This document shows, one piece after another, positions 1 to 6,504 of a stretch of DNA of 9,702 nt. The translations under genes were made by a program, and so were the position numbers. Position 1 is the stretch's first letter. Each line of letters starts with the position of its first letter. The notes under the pieces were generated by a model. It was given only the letters and a program-made list of their open reading frames with translations, was not told the DNA's origin and did no database searches. The stretch comes from Planctomycetes bacterium GWF2_50_10 (GTDB lineage Bacteria > Planctomycetota > Phycisphaerae > Sedimentisphaerales > GWF2-50-10), in NCBI GenBank assembly GCA_001824635.1, contig MHYB01000117.1, positions 1 to 9,702 of the forward strand, in the 5' to 3' direction.

Positions 1-377
1 TTCGCTTTAAGGTGCCCCGTCTTGAGCTTATTCTTATGCCGCGTAACCTTGATCACCTTCAGCTTCGGTATATCCAGGGCAGCAACAATCTCAGGCTTAA
101 CATGCTCAACGCTCATCCACTGTCGTGCCACTGCATTGGCATCCTTTTGCCCCGCCACCCCGATATCCATCCTGGCTCTGCCCAGCGCCCGCGCAATCGC
201 AGCCGCCGCGTCCATTGTCGTCAGCTCCCGCTTTTCGATCTGAAAATAAACATGCGTCCCCTCCCCGCAAGCCTCATAAAGCGGCACTTCCTCAACACAA
301 AAATCCTCCGCCCGGCTCTTTATCCGCCCGCCGATTGCGGCAAAATCATTTGTCAAAAATGGCAATTCAGTTTTCAT
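1..377 (-). CDS. truD: tRNA pseudouridine(13) synthase TruD, 5' part only
   Basis: TruD converts U13 of certain tRNAs to pseudouridine in the cytoplasm. Read on the minus strand from the ATG at 377-375, the frame stays open for 125 codons to the window edge, so only the N-terminal third or so is present. Visible TruD signatures are RIKSRAEDFCVEE (about residues 18-30), the catalytic-loop motif GVAGQKDANAVARQW (about 73-87, with Asp79 where E. coli TruD has its catalytic Asp80), and TRHKNKLKTGHLKA (about 112-125), matching the family's RHxxKLRxGHL block. The more usual G-[LIM]-KD reads GQKD here, with the Lys-Asp pair kept. A terminator lies just upstream, so the gene is probably transcribed separately from the HD-domain gene. 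No clear Shine-Dalgarno is visible. Identification is firm; completeness cannot be judged. Confidence 0.92.
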   Translation of the reverse strand, partial: MKTELPFLTNDFAAIGGRIKSRAEDFCVEEVPLYEACGEGTHVYFQIEKRELTTMDAAAAIARALGRARMDIGVAGQKDANAVARQWMSVEHVKPEIVAALDIPKLKVIKVTRHKNKLKTGHLKA

Positions 378-385
378 AACATCAC

Positions 386-391
386 ATTATA
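386..391 (-). promoter_or_regulatory. possible -10 box for truD (near-leaderless start)
   Basis: A perfect TATAAT on the minus strand ends 8 nt before the truD ATG and directly follows the U-run of the upstream terminator. If used, transcription would begin at or within a few bases of the start codon, which would fit the missing ribosome binding site. There is no recognisable -35 box at the right distance (that position is the terminator stem), so the call is weak. Confidence 0.3.
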
Positions 392-415
392 AAAAAAGGG
401 CACACCTGGTGCCCT
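391..415 (-). terminator. intrinsic terminator of the HD-domain gene
   Basis: On the minus strand AGGGCAC pairs with GTGCCCT around a 5-nt loop (397-415) and is followed at once by a run of seven T (391-397 in plus coordinates, as A). It sits 23 bases downstream of the stop codon of the HD-domain gene and immediately before truD. It is a textbook rho-independent terminator. Confidence 0.88.
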
Positions 416-437
416 GCATTTCGCCTCAAAATCTCGG

Positions 438-1130
438 TTACAGCGACTCTATAACCATCTCTTCCAGGTCCCTTGCCGAGTTTTCCACCTCAAGCTGGTT
501 CATAAAGTATTCCGCAGCCGAAAAACGCTGAGCCGCCAGCTTGCGAACTACCTCGAACCTGAAACTCTCCTTTAGCCGAGCATCCCAGTAGCGGTAATCG
601 ATCTTCCGCTTCCAGCTTTGCAGTGCGTCGGTAGCGCCTTTGCCGTGAATTACATACCGCCGGAACTCATTGAATATCCCTATCGCCCCCATGTCATCAA
701 GATTCCTGGCATCTGAAAGTATCATCGCCTCAGGCATTTTTGAAAACCTGTCGTAAGACTCGGTAATGATCTTATTGATTTTATCGATCTTTGGCCCCGC
801 CAGCGAGCCGGTGAGCTTGTCCGCCACCACTTGCGTCGAAAAATCGCACAGGTCCTCCGCGTTAATATCCGCTAGCACAAAACGCCTGCTCACATCCTCC
901 GCATCGGCATAGTGGGCAAAACCCGCATCACTGAAATATGTCGCCGCTATGAGGCAGAACCGGTCAATCTGGGCGATAAACTGTCCCGCCTCCGGCAGCC
1001 TGCATATATGCTCTACATTTCGGACTATCCTCTGCGTGCGATCCCAAAGTGAGTTATCTTTAGTGCCTTTAAGGGTGGGAACCAGCAGAACCTGCCCTGC
1101 GATCTCGCGAATGATATCCAGCTCTGACAT
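438..1130 (-). CDS. HD-domain (phosphohydrolase-like) protein, degenerate metal site
   Basis: A 230-residue soluble protein of the HD superfamily, whose usual members are metal-dependent phosphohydrolases. The best signature is SDARNLDDMGAIGI (about residues 139-152), matching the DADRLDxxGAIGI segment of small YedJ/YpgQ-type HD proteins; Asp140 would be the last metal ligand. His41 (RNVEHI) may be the first ligand. At the expected central His-Asp pair the protein reads YFSDAGFAHY (about 65-74), so Ser67 replaces the histidine and only the aspartate remains. That suggests weak or lost catalysis, possibly a binding role. The start is well supported: GGAGG lies 4 nt before the ATG (1135-1139). 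The gene is monocistronic by its position and ends at a strong terminator. Substrate is unknown; family membership is likely but rests on one good motif. Confidence 0.65.
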   Translation of the reverse strand: MSELDIIREIAGQVLLVPTLKGTKDNSLWDRTQRIVRNVEHICRLPEAGQFIAQIDRFCLIAATYFSDAGFAHYADAEDVSRRFVLADINAEDLCDFSTQVVADKLTGSLAGPKIDKINKIITESYDRFSKMPEAMILSDARNLDDMGAIGIFNEFRRYVIHGKGATDALQSWKRKIDYRYWDARLKESFRFEVVRKLAAQRFSAAEYFMNQLEVENSARDLEEMVIESL

Positions 1131-1163
1131 AATGCCTCCATGCGATAAACTACTAAAAACGAT

Positions 1164-1192
1164 ATTCTGATACCGGCTGGTAAGTTAGTCAA
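1164..1192 (-). promoter_or_regulatory. candidate sigma70-type promoter of the HD-domain gene
   Basis: On the minus strand TTGACT (1187-1192) and CAGAAT (1164-1169) are 17 bases apart. Transcription would start near 1157, leaving a leader of about 27 nt with the GGAGG ribosome binding site. The -35 matches 5 of 6 and the -10 only 4 of 6. The AT-rich DNA beyond it (1195-1220) also holds two tandem TCAATAT copies (1205 and 1213) that could be an operator, but nothing proves it. Confidence 0.4.
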
Positions 1193-1238
1193 GTTTTTTG
1201 TATATCAATATGTCAATATAGCTAACAATCCCTATAAA

Positions 1239-1271
1239 AACCCAAACTCGTACTCAAAACTCGCAACTTTC
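1239..1271. repeat. degenerate heptamer array 1
   Basis: Short tandem units of about 7 bp: AACTCGT at 1245, AACTCGC at 1258 and AACTTTC at 1265, with 6-bp units at 1239 (AACCCA) and 1252 (ACTCAA). It lies in the divergent intergenic region upstream of the hemerythrin-like gene. The units match those of the array at 6669-6696 (AACTCGT, AACCCGT), although neither is a copy of the other over a longer stretch. Confidence 0.6.
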
Positions 1272-1350
1272 TCATGTATGCGCTTGCAATACCGACCGGG
1301 ATTTGTTTTCATATCGGTACAAGCACATGCAACAACTTTGGGGGATAGAT

Positions 1351-2016
1351 ATGGCCAGTGTGGAAGAACTTACCATTGCGCTTTCCAGCCTTAAATTGCA
1401 GGATGAACTCACTCCAGCAAACAACGAGATGCTCGCGTCCGCAAGGCCGGCTTCCATCGCAAAAGCCGCCATGACATTATTTGACAGCGGCTCCTTCGCC
1501 TGCGAGATCAGTTCAATTTACCGCAAATACTGCGGGCTTTTCGGCGAGCCGATCGCGATCTTGCGCAAAAATCTGCCATCAAAGCATCCTGTCGCGTCGA
1601 TTCTCGCTCAGCATCGCGAATTCCTCCATACATTCGAAGATCTCGAAATTCTCAACGATTCCATTTTCAAAATGAAGGCCCTGCCGATTACCTCAAAGGA
1701 TTACACCAGGCTCACCCATATTTTTGAAGAACTGGCCAAAGTACCCCCGCATCTTGAATTTGAGGAGCACTTTTTATTCCCTAAGTTCGAGCATAAAGGC
1801 CTGGAATCGATCGTCCGCGCAGCAAAAACTCAGCACCTCGATTTCGAACAAACCTTCGCCGGCCTAAAGCAGCTTGTAAAAGGCTTTCTGCGAACTGATT
1901 TTGACGATTTCAAAAAACGCCTCAACTCCATGACAAAATCTCTTGTCCCAATCGGAACAACCCACATCCAAATGGAGGAAATGATACTCTACCCTCTTGC
2001 CCTTGATATGCCCTGA
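1351..2016 (+). CDS. hemerythrin-like (HHE) domain protein
   Basis: A cytoplasmic all-helical protein of 221 residues. The C-terminal two thirds is a hemerythrin-type four-helix bundle expected to hold a di-iron centre that binds O2, NO or related species. Candidate ligands are His88 (QHREFL), His134/Glu138 (HLEFE in HLEFEEHFLFP), His162 (QHLDFE) and His205/Glu209 (HIQME in HIQMEEMILYP); the two HxxxE pairs followed by LFP and LYP are typical of the family. The segment before it (about 65-85, ending LPSKHP) resembles the linker of DUF438-type hemerythrins. The first 65 residues match nothing I recognise. I chose the ATG at 1351 because GGGGGA (1340-1345) stands 5 nt before it; in-frame ATGs at 1303 and 1327 lack such a site. 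A DUF2490 membrane protein follows after 18 nt, probably in the same transcript. The family is confident; its role (oxygen sensing, iron or NO handling) is open. Confidence 0.82.
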   Translation: MASVEELTIALSSLKLQDELTPANNEMLASARPASIAKAAMTLFDSGSFACEISSIYRKYCGLFGEPIAILRKNLPSKHPVASILAQHREFLHTFEDLEILNDSIFKMKALPITSKDYTRLTHIFEELAKVPPHLEFEEHFLFPKFEHKGLESIVRAAKTQHLDFEQTFAGLKQLVKGFLRTDFDDFKKRLNSMTKSLVPIGTTHIQMEEMILYPLALDMP

Positions 2017-2034
2017 TACCCCGGGGAAAAATAC

Positions 2035-2721
2035 ATGACCGCGCGCCGTCTGATTACTTACAAATATCCGCTGCTGGTACTAGCCCTGTTTTTCCATCTA
2101 TACTGTACGCCTGTGTCTGCTTCAACCCAGTATTGGCCATCCGCTGGCATCACATGGGATGCTAACGGTCCGTGGACTATGGAATTCAGCGAAACTTACT
2201 ATTACCATGTCTCGAATTCCGCCGCTGACTTCACGAAATCCGATTTCGCTGCTTCCTATACCGGTCTGAGTGAAAATTACGACCTCGGCCTGGGTTTTGC
2301 GTACCTCAGCCCAAGCAATACCGAAGATGAAGAAAACCGCCCTTATGTTTTGGCAACGATCAAAGGCAAACTGCTCAATGTGGAAGCCTCAAACCGCTCC
2401 ATTATCGAATACCGAATGCAGGCCGGCCTGCATGACTCCTGGCGTTTCAGGGATAAAATCCAGATCACAGACCCGCTTGAGGCTTTTAACTCCCGCCACA
2501 AAAACCGTAAAGAAAAACGCATAGTTCCCTTCATTTTCGATGAGATGTTCGTTAGTTCAAATGGCGAAGGATTTGACCAGAACCGCGCATCGGCCGGCGT
2601 GCAGATAAAGCTCACCAAAAACGCGGTCACAGGCGTTTATTATATGCTATTAACAGAAAAAGACGCTGGCCGGTGGAGCAATAGCAATGTTATTGGAATT
2701 GATTTAATTTACGAATTTTAG
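2035..2721 (+). CDS. DUF2490-type outer-membrane beta-barrel protein
   Basis: A 228-residue exported protein with an N-terminal signal peptide: basic MTARR, hydrophobic core about 11-24 (YPLLVLALFFHLYC), and a likely cleavage after PVSA at residue 29. The mature part has alternating polar and aromatic strands typical of a small outer-membrane barrel. The segment FDQNRASAGVQIKLTKN (about 183-200) and the end GIDLIYEF, with a terminal aromatic residue, fit the DUF2490 family. That family has no established function. GGGGAAAA just upstream of the ATG serves as ribosome binding site, and only 18 nt separate it from the hemerythrin-like gene, so the two are likely coexpressed. It ends 23 nt from the convergent small membrane-protein gene with no clear terminator between them. 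It implies a Gram-negative envelope. Confidence 0.72.
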   Translation: MTARRLITYKYPLLVLALFFHLYCTPVSASTQYWPSAGITWDANGPWTMEFSETYYYHVSNSAADFTKSDFAASYTGLSENYDLGLGFAYLSPSNTEDEENRPYVLATIKGKLLNVEASNRSIIEYRMQAGLHDSWRFRDKIQITDPLEAFNSRHKNRKEKRIVPFIFDEMFVSSNGEGFDQNRASAGVQIKLTKNAVTGVYYMLLTEKDAGRWSNSNVIGIDLIYEF

Positions 2722-2744
2722 CTCGCCTGCTCAACAGCTGACGG

Positions 2745-3008
2745 TTACATCGGATCGACATCTATTATATTGCTCTGTGAGCGTGCCCGTTTTCGTGCCT
2801 GTGCCCCGGCTATAAACATCCTTATCGAAAACAACACACACGCAAGCCCGACTACGAAAAACACCGCCGCTGCCAAAAACGCAAACACCTTTGGAAAAGC
2901 CGCTATCAGCGCCCCGAACCCCGCCATAAGCAGCCCAAACATAAGCGCCGCGACCGCAACCCCTCTGCTTGCAGATGCGGCTAAATTATTATAATAAAAT
3001 CGAAACAT
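2745..3008 (-). CDS. small two-helix membrane protein, unknown function
   Basis: An 87-residue protein I do not recognise. It has two hydrophobic helices (about 17-38 and 42-65) joined by a tight Phe-Pro-Lys turn, then a basic stretch (RMFIAGAQARKRAR) and an acidic tail ending IDVDPM. By the positive-inside rule both ends probably face the cytoplasm. It lies 66 nt downstream of htpX on the same strand, so it may be the second gene of an htpX transcript, though a hairpin stands between them. Start ATG at 3008-3006 has a modest AAGGG site upstream. Composition matches its neighbours (G-ending codons), supporting it as a real gene. Confidence 0.6.
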   Translation of the reverse strand: MFRFYYNNLAASASRGVAVAALMFGLLMAGFGALIAAFPKVFAFLAAAVFFVVGLACVLFSIRMFIAGAQARKRARSQSNIIDVDPM

Positions 3009-3019
3009 TTTGCCCTTAC

Positions 3020-3043
3020 AAAAGCCCCCAAAACCGGAGGCTT
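3020..3043 (-). terminator. hairpin downstream of htpX, probable weak terminator or attenuator
   Basis: On the minus strand AAGCCTCC pairs with GGGGGCTT (one G-T wobble) around a 6-nt loop, and four T overlap the end of the stem. The U-run is short, so termination would be partial. It stands between htpX and the small membrane-protein gene and could set their expression ratio. Confidence 0.55.
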
Positions 3044-3078
3044 AAATAGTAAATCGTAAATTGTAAATCGAAAATTAT
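3044..3078. repeat. degenerate heptamer array 2, overlapping the htpX stop codon
   Basis: Five contiguous 7-bp units: AAATAGT at 3044, AAATCGT at 3051, AAATTGT at 3058, AAATCGA at 3065 and AAATTAT at 3072. The first four bases of every unit are AAAT. The last unit covers the htpX stop codon (3075-3077). Confidence 0.8.
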
Positions 3079-3926
3079 ATCTTGCCTTCAAGCTCCATCA
3101 GCTTTTCTATCCGCTTCTGGATCGGCGGATGCGTCATGAAAAGACCCGCCATTTGCTCACCCGTCAGCGGCGTCACGATAAACATATTCGCCTGGGCATT
3201 CGATACCGGCAAAGGTATCCTGCTATTTGCCGCCGCGAGCTTTTCAAGCGCCCTGGCCAGGCTCTTGGGCGAGCCGCAAAGCTCCGCACCAGCCCTGTCA
3301 GCAGCGTATTCTCTCGACCTGCTTATCGCAAGCTGTATAAGCATCGCCGCTATAGGAGCAAGAATAATCACCAGCAGCATCACTAGCGGATTTGCACCTT
3401 CATCGTCATCACTCCGCCTGCCGCCGCCGAACAACATTGCCCACTGCGCCATGTGCGCCAGATAAGTTATCGCTCCAGCCACCACAGCCGCGATCGTACT
3501 AATAAGGATATCGCGGTTCTTAACATGCCCAAGCTCATGAGCTATCACACCCGCCAGTTCGTTCCTGTTAAGCATTTCCCGCAGCCCCGCCGTAACACAT
3601 ACCGCGCTGTGCTTTGGATTTCTGCCGGTAGCAAACGCATTCGGAGCCGCCGCCGGTGAAATATAAACCTTCGGCATTGGCATTTCCCACTTCTGGCATA
3701 ACCCTTCTACCGTATCCCAAAGCTCCCGGTCGTCCTGCCTCTGTATCTGCTGCGCCCGCATGGTCATAAGCGCTATCTTATCGCTGAAGAAATACGCGAA
3801 AAAGTTCATAAACCCGCCGATTATCAGTGCTATTAACATTGCCGGCGCTCCGCCCAAAGCGTACCCAACCGCCATGCAAAGCCCCATCAGCCCCGCCATC
3901 AACACCGTTGTCTTGAAATAATTCAT
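3075..3926 (-). CDS. htpX: protease HtpX homologue (M48 zinc metalloprotease)
   Basis: An inner-membrane zinc protease of 283 residues, the usual HtpX length, that degrades misfolded membrane proteins. Two N-terminal transmembrane helices (about 5-25 and 28-48) are followed by the protease domain. The zinc site HELGH is at residues 130-134 (His130, Glu131, His134), and the third ligand is Glu206 in SREYAADRAG. Two more hydrophobic segments (about 143-168 and 178-200) lie between them, split by the loop GGGRRSDDDEG. The segments PNAFATG (about 95-101) and the end THPPIQKRIEKL are also standard for the family. The ATG at 3926 is the family's normal start; the ribosome binding site is weak. A small membrane protein lies downstream on the same strand. 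Confidence 0.95.
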   Translation of the reverse strand: MNYFKTTVLMAGLMGLCMAVGYALGGAPAMLIALIIGGFMNFFAYFFSDKIALMTMRAQQIQRQDDRELWDTVEGLCQKWEMPMPKVYISPAAAPNAFATGRNPKHSAVCVTAGLREMLNRNELAGVIAHELGHVKNRDILISTIAAVVAGAITYLAHMAQWAMLFGGGRRSDDDEGANPLVMLLVIILAPIAAMLIQLAISRSREYAADRAGAELCGSPKSLARALEKLAAANSRIPLPVSNAQANMFIVTPLTGEQMAGLFMTHPPIQKRIEKLMELEGKI

Positions 3927-3958
3927 CTCTGCAAATACCTTTCTATATGATGCGCTTT

Positions 3959-4000
3959 CAACTTTAACTCAAAACTCAACACTCAAAACCCAAAACTATA
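3959..4000. repeat. degenerate heptamer array 3
   Basis: Six 7-bp units between the divergent htpX and cardiolipin synthase genes: CAACTTT at 3959, AACTCAA at 3966 and again at 3973, CACTCAA at 3980, AACCCAA at 3987 and AACTATA at 3994. It ends 4 bp before the -35 box of the cardiolipin synthase promoter. Confidence 0.82.
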
Positions 4001-4004
4001 CGCA

Positions 4005-4032
4005 TTTACACTTTATTTGTTCCCCTTATACT
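4005..4032 (+). promoter_or_regulatory. sigma70-type promoter of the cardiolipin synthase gene
   Basis: TTTACA (4005-4010) and TATACT (4027-4032) are 16 bases apart, each matching 5 of 6 consensus bases. Transcription would begin near 4039, which rules out the upstream TTG at 4017 as a start for this gene and supports the ATG at 4101. Confidence 0.65.
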
Positions 4033-4100
4033 GTACAATACCCGCATGTGTTGTCAATGGGGACCCGAAAATCAGGATTTGCAACTTGGAAAATAGCACT

Positions 4101-5390
4101 ATGCTTTCAGCCGACGATCAAACCGGACAATCTGGCCCTGCCCTCGCCATTACCCCCAGCCCTCGGGCCGACCTCAAATCCATTCTCGCCCGCTACGTCC
4201 GCCAGTCTTGGCGTTTCAAGTGCGCCCTCTCCGCCAAACTGCTCATAAATGGCGACCAGGCCTTTCCAGATATGCTATCCGCCATCGCCGCCGCAAAAGA
4301 GACTATTGACCTCGAAACCTATATTATAGCCGACGACCACACCGGCTCGCGCTTCAAACAAGCCCTCAGCGAAGCCGCAAACCGTGGCGTTCACGTTCGC
4401 CTGCTATATGACCATCTTGGCGGAATGGATGTCCCACCCGCTTTTTTTGAACAGCTCGCCGCCACTGGCATCGAGGTACGAGCCTTCCATCCACTCGTCA
4501 TAACCCGTCCCGATTGGGCCATGAACCGCCGCGACCATCGCAAGATCCTGGTCGTCGACGACTCCATTTCCTTCACCGGCGGTCTCAACATCGCCGACGA
4601 CTACGCCTCCATCAGCGACGGCGGCCACGGCTGGCGAGATACCCACGTCCGCATCGATGGCCCCGATATCGCCCAGGTCTTCACTTCCCTTTTTGAATAT
4701 GCCTGGCAAAAAGCCACCCCCTACCCACAAGCCCACAAAAAAACAGAAATCTGGAAATCTCGCATTCGTCGCCTTCGAAGACCAATAAGCCTAAAACGCC
4801 TCTTTCGCAAAAGAGACAGCCTCCAGATGTGCCCCGCCTCCGGCCTTGCCGTCCAGATCATCGGCAACCGCGAATTCCGCCACCGCCGCCTCATTCACAA
4901 CGCCTATCTTTTCGCCATCAACCGCGCACAAAACTACATCCTCATCGAAAACGCGTATTTCCTCCCGGATATAGACATCCGCCACGCTCTCGCCCGCGCC
5001 GTCAAGCGAGGCGTCACCGTCGCCGTCGTCCTAACCCGCGAAAGCGACGTGAAAATAATAAGCCTTGCAACCCGCCATCTCTATTGCAGCCTGCTCGAAA
5101 ACGGCATTCAGATTTTTGAATGGCCCCGATCTATGATGCACTCAAAAACCGCCGTCATAGACGACTGCTGGTCAATCGTCGGCTCATACAACTTCGACCA
5201 CCGCAGCCTTTTGCACAACCTCGAAGTCGCCGCCGTCATCGCCGATAATGGCTTTGCCCAAAAACTCCGCGACCAGACCCTCACCGACATCGCAAAATGC
5301 CGCCAGATCACCGCCCAATCCCACCGCAGCCGCCCATTTTACCAAAAGCTCCTCCACGCCGCCGCCTACCTCCTCCGCCAATGGCTCTAA
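4101..5390 (+). CDS. cardiolipin synthase, ClsB-like phospholipase D family
   Basis: A 429-residue PLD-superfamily enzyme, probably making cardiolipin (or another phospholipid by transphosphatidylation) at the inner membrane. Both HKD motifs are intact: DHRKILVVDD with His146, Lys148 and Asp153, followed by FTGGLNIADDY; and MHSKTAVIDD with His347, Lys349 and Asp354, followed by IVGSYNFDHRS. The N-terminal block (IDLETYIIADDHTG about 69-82, RGVHVRLLYDHLGGMD about 95-110) is typical. No transmembrane helices precede it, unlike ClsA, and the length is close to E. coli ClsB. A basic segment (about 216-238) between the two halves may contact the membrane. The frame is open upstream to a TTG at 4017, but the promoter at 4005-4032 overlaps that stretch, so the ATG at 4101 is the likely start. 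Codons are strongly C-ending. Exact substrate is inferred from the family. Confidence 0.87.
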   Translation: MLSADDQTGQSGPALAITPSPRADLKSILARYVRQSWRFKCALSAKLLINGDQAFPDMLSAIAAAKETIDLETYIIADDHTGSRFKQALSEAANRGVHVRLLYDHLGGMDVPPAFFEQLAATGIEVRAFHPLVITRPDWAMNRRDHRKILVVDDSISFTGGLNIADDYASISDGGHGWRDTHVRIDGPDIAQVFTSLFEYAWQKATPYPQAHKKTEIWKSRIRRLRRPISLKRLFRKRDSLQMCPASGLAVQIIGNREFRHRRLIHNAYLFAINRAQNYILIENAYFLPDIDIRHALARAVKRGVTVAVVLTRESDVKIISLATRHLYCSLLENGIQIFEWPRSMMHSKTAVIDDCWSIVGSYNFDHRSLLHNLEVAAVIADNGFAQKLRDQTLTDIAKCRQITAQSHRSRPFYQKLLHAAAYLLRQWL

Positions 5391-5479
5391 TTAATTCCTT
5401 TTAAATCAACCCCCAACCCGCTAATCTGTGCTCCTGACTTATAATTGGAACTTTGATGCTTTACCCTGTGAATTTAAAA

Positions 5480-5536
5480 TGACTTGTCATTCCCGCGCAG
5501 GCGGGAATCCAGAAATAAAAAGCGTCGCGCAGCGAC
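5480..5536 (+). repeat. 57-bp dispersed double-hairpin repeat, copy 1
   Basis: It differs from the copy at 8805-8861 at a single base (position 5522, G against A). It contains two palindromes: ATTCCCGC/GCGGGAAT around GCAG (5489-5508) and GTCGC/GCGAC around GCA (5524-5536). The first half matches a short repeat common in many bacterial genomes, resembling the dRS3-type core ATTCCC(N)8GGGAAT of Neisseria and often mistranslated as IPACAGMT. It sits between the cardiolipin synthase gene and mqnA. Confidence 0.9.
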
Positions 5537-5547
5537 TCCACACGTAA

Positions 5548-5568
5548 AACTTTGAACTTGGAATTGGT
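5548..5568. repeat. degenerate heptamer array 4, just before mqnA
   Basis: Three 7-bp units, AACTTTG at 5548, AACTTGG at 5555 and AATTGGT at 5562, end three bases before the mqnA start codon and so occupy the ribosome-binding region. The related string AATTGGAACTTTGA occurs at 5445-5458, on the other side of the dispersed repeat. Confidence 0.6.
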
Positions 5569-5571
5569 GAT

Positions 5572-6372
5572 ATGGAAAAAACTTACTACACAAAAATAGC
5601 TCTGCCTTCTTACCTAAGCACAGTCCCGCTTATCGCAGGCCTTGAGGAAAACGACGCCCTTAAATTTTTCCGAGCCGCCCCCGCCGCCATGGTCAATATG
5701 CTCGAAATGAAAAAAGTCGACCTGGCCCTCATACCGTCAATTGACTACCAGCTCGCACACGGCGATTTAAAGATCCTCCGCGGCTCCGCCGTCGGCACCC
5801 TCGACACCTGCGCCGCCGCCTGCCTTTATTCAAAAAAGCCCCTCCGCGATATCACAACCATCGCCTGTGATATCGAATCCCACACCGCTATTGTCCTGGC
5901 TCATGTCATCCTTCGCGAATTCTACAGCCGCCAGCCTCAAACCATCCGCTTCGATTACTCAACAAAGCAAATCCCAACCGCCGACGCGATACTGCTCGTT
6001 GGTGACAAAAATTTCAGCCCCGACCTTCCCGCCGAATTCATGACCCGCCAGATCGATCTCGCCCACACATGGCACAAGAATACCGGCCTGGGTTTTGTCT
6101 TTGCCGTCTGGGCCTGTCGTCGCGGCTTCAAGGCCCAGGAATTCACCAGCATGTTCATACTTAACTATAAAAAACATCTCAAGCACCTCGACCTCCTCGG
6201 TGCCCAATACGCGCCGCTTCACAACTATACTCCAGATGCAGCCCTGAGCCACCTCGCCGAAATGCACTATCCCCTCGACGCCGAACAGGTAAAATCCCTC
6301 AGATTCTTCTATTCCCTTGCCCACAAGCACAAGCTCATCCGCCGCCAGCGAATGATCTTTTTCGCAACTTGA
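5572..6372 (+). CDS. mqnA: chorismate dehydratase MqnA (futalosine menaquinone pathway)
   Basis: MqnA removes water from chorismate to give 3-[(1-carboxyvinyl)oxy]benzoate, the first step of the futalosine route to menaquinone. The 266-residue protein has the family's periplasmic-binding-protein-like fold: SYLSTVPL (about 13-20, usually SYLNS.PL), VDLALIPSIDYQ (49-60), DIESHTAIVLAHVIL (100-114, usually S-R-T-S), LLVGDK (141-146) and DLAHTWHKNTGLGFVFAVWACR (about 162-183, matching DLGxxWxxxTGLPFVFAxW). The sister enzyme MqnD shares the fold, but these motifs and the length favour MqnA. No other mqn gene is nearby, so the pathway must be scattered. The ribosome binding site is weak (GGTGAT) because a heptamer array fills that space. 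The departures at S-H-T-A and Y-L-S-T are conservative; I expect activity. Confidence 0.85.
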   Translation: MEKTYYTKIALPSYLSTVPLIAGLEENDALKFFRAAPAAMVNMLEMKKVDLALIPSIDYQLAHGDLKILRGSAVGTLDTCAAACLYSKKPLRDITTIACDIESHTAIVLAHVILREFYSRQPQTIRFDYSTKQIPTADAILLVGDKNFSPDLPAEFMTRQIDLAHTWHKNTGLGFVFAVWACRRGFKAQEFTSMFILNYKKHLKHLDLLGAQYAPLHNYTPDAALSHLAEMHYPLDAEQVKSLRFFYSLAHKHKLIRRQRMIFFAT

Positions 6373-6504
6373 AAAAAAATCCGTTTTCTGTAAAAGTTGT
6401 TAAAGTCATAAGTAAAGTTTTGACGATATACTATAACTGTAAAGCCTTGCACATCATGATTGAACTGCTTCCATGAGTTTTGCATCCCAAATTAAGCGTT
6501 TGAA
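6373..6504. other. intergenic DNA after mqnA, leading into a bulged hairpin
   Basis: This stretch carries no convincing gene. TATACT at 6427-6432 could be a -10 box, but no -35 lies at a suitable distance (TTGACG at 6420 is adjacent to it). A 25-codon frame starts at ATG 6473 and runs into the hairpin to TGA 6548-6550 without a ribosome binding site. It may be the 5' part of a small RNA whose 3' end is the hairpin at 6505-6572, or simply the mqnA 3' untranslated region. Confidence 0.35.

Noticed and set aside
12..392. Plus-strand open frames opposite truD
   Set aside because: The minus strand encodes a clear TruD with family motifs; the plus frames are Arg/Pro/Ser-rich shadows of it.
1195..1238. 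Plus-strand promoter for the hemerythrin-like gene (TATAAA at 1233)
   Set aside because: No -35 box lies at 15-19 bp; the AT-rich stretch alone does not support a call.
3044..3078. CRISPR or iteron array
   Set aside because: Units are 7 bp with no spacers, and no cas or replication-initiator gene is present.
4017..4100. Extension of the cardiolipin synthase frame to a TTG at 4017
   Set aside because: The promoter at 4005-4032 overlaps it, so the mRNA would start after the TTG, and the added residues resemble no known family segment.
4404..4736. Minus-strand frame of 110 codons inside the cardiolipin synthase gene
   Set aside because: It is the Gly/Val-rich antisense shadow of a C-ending-codon gene with both HKD motifs.
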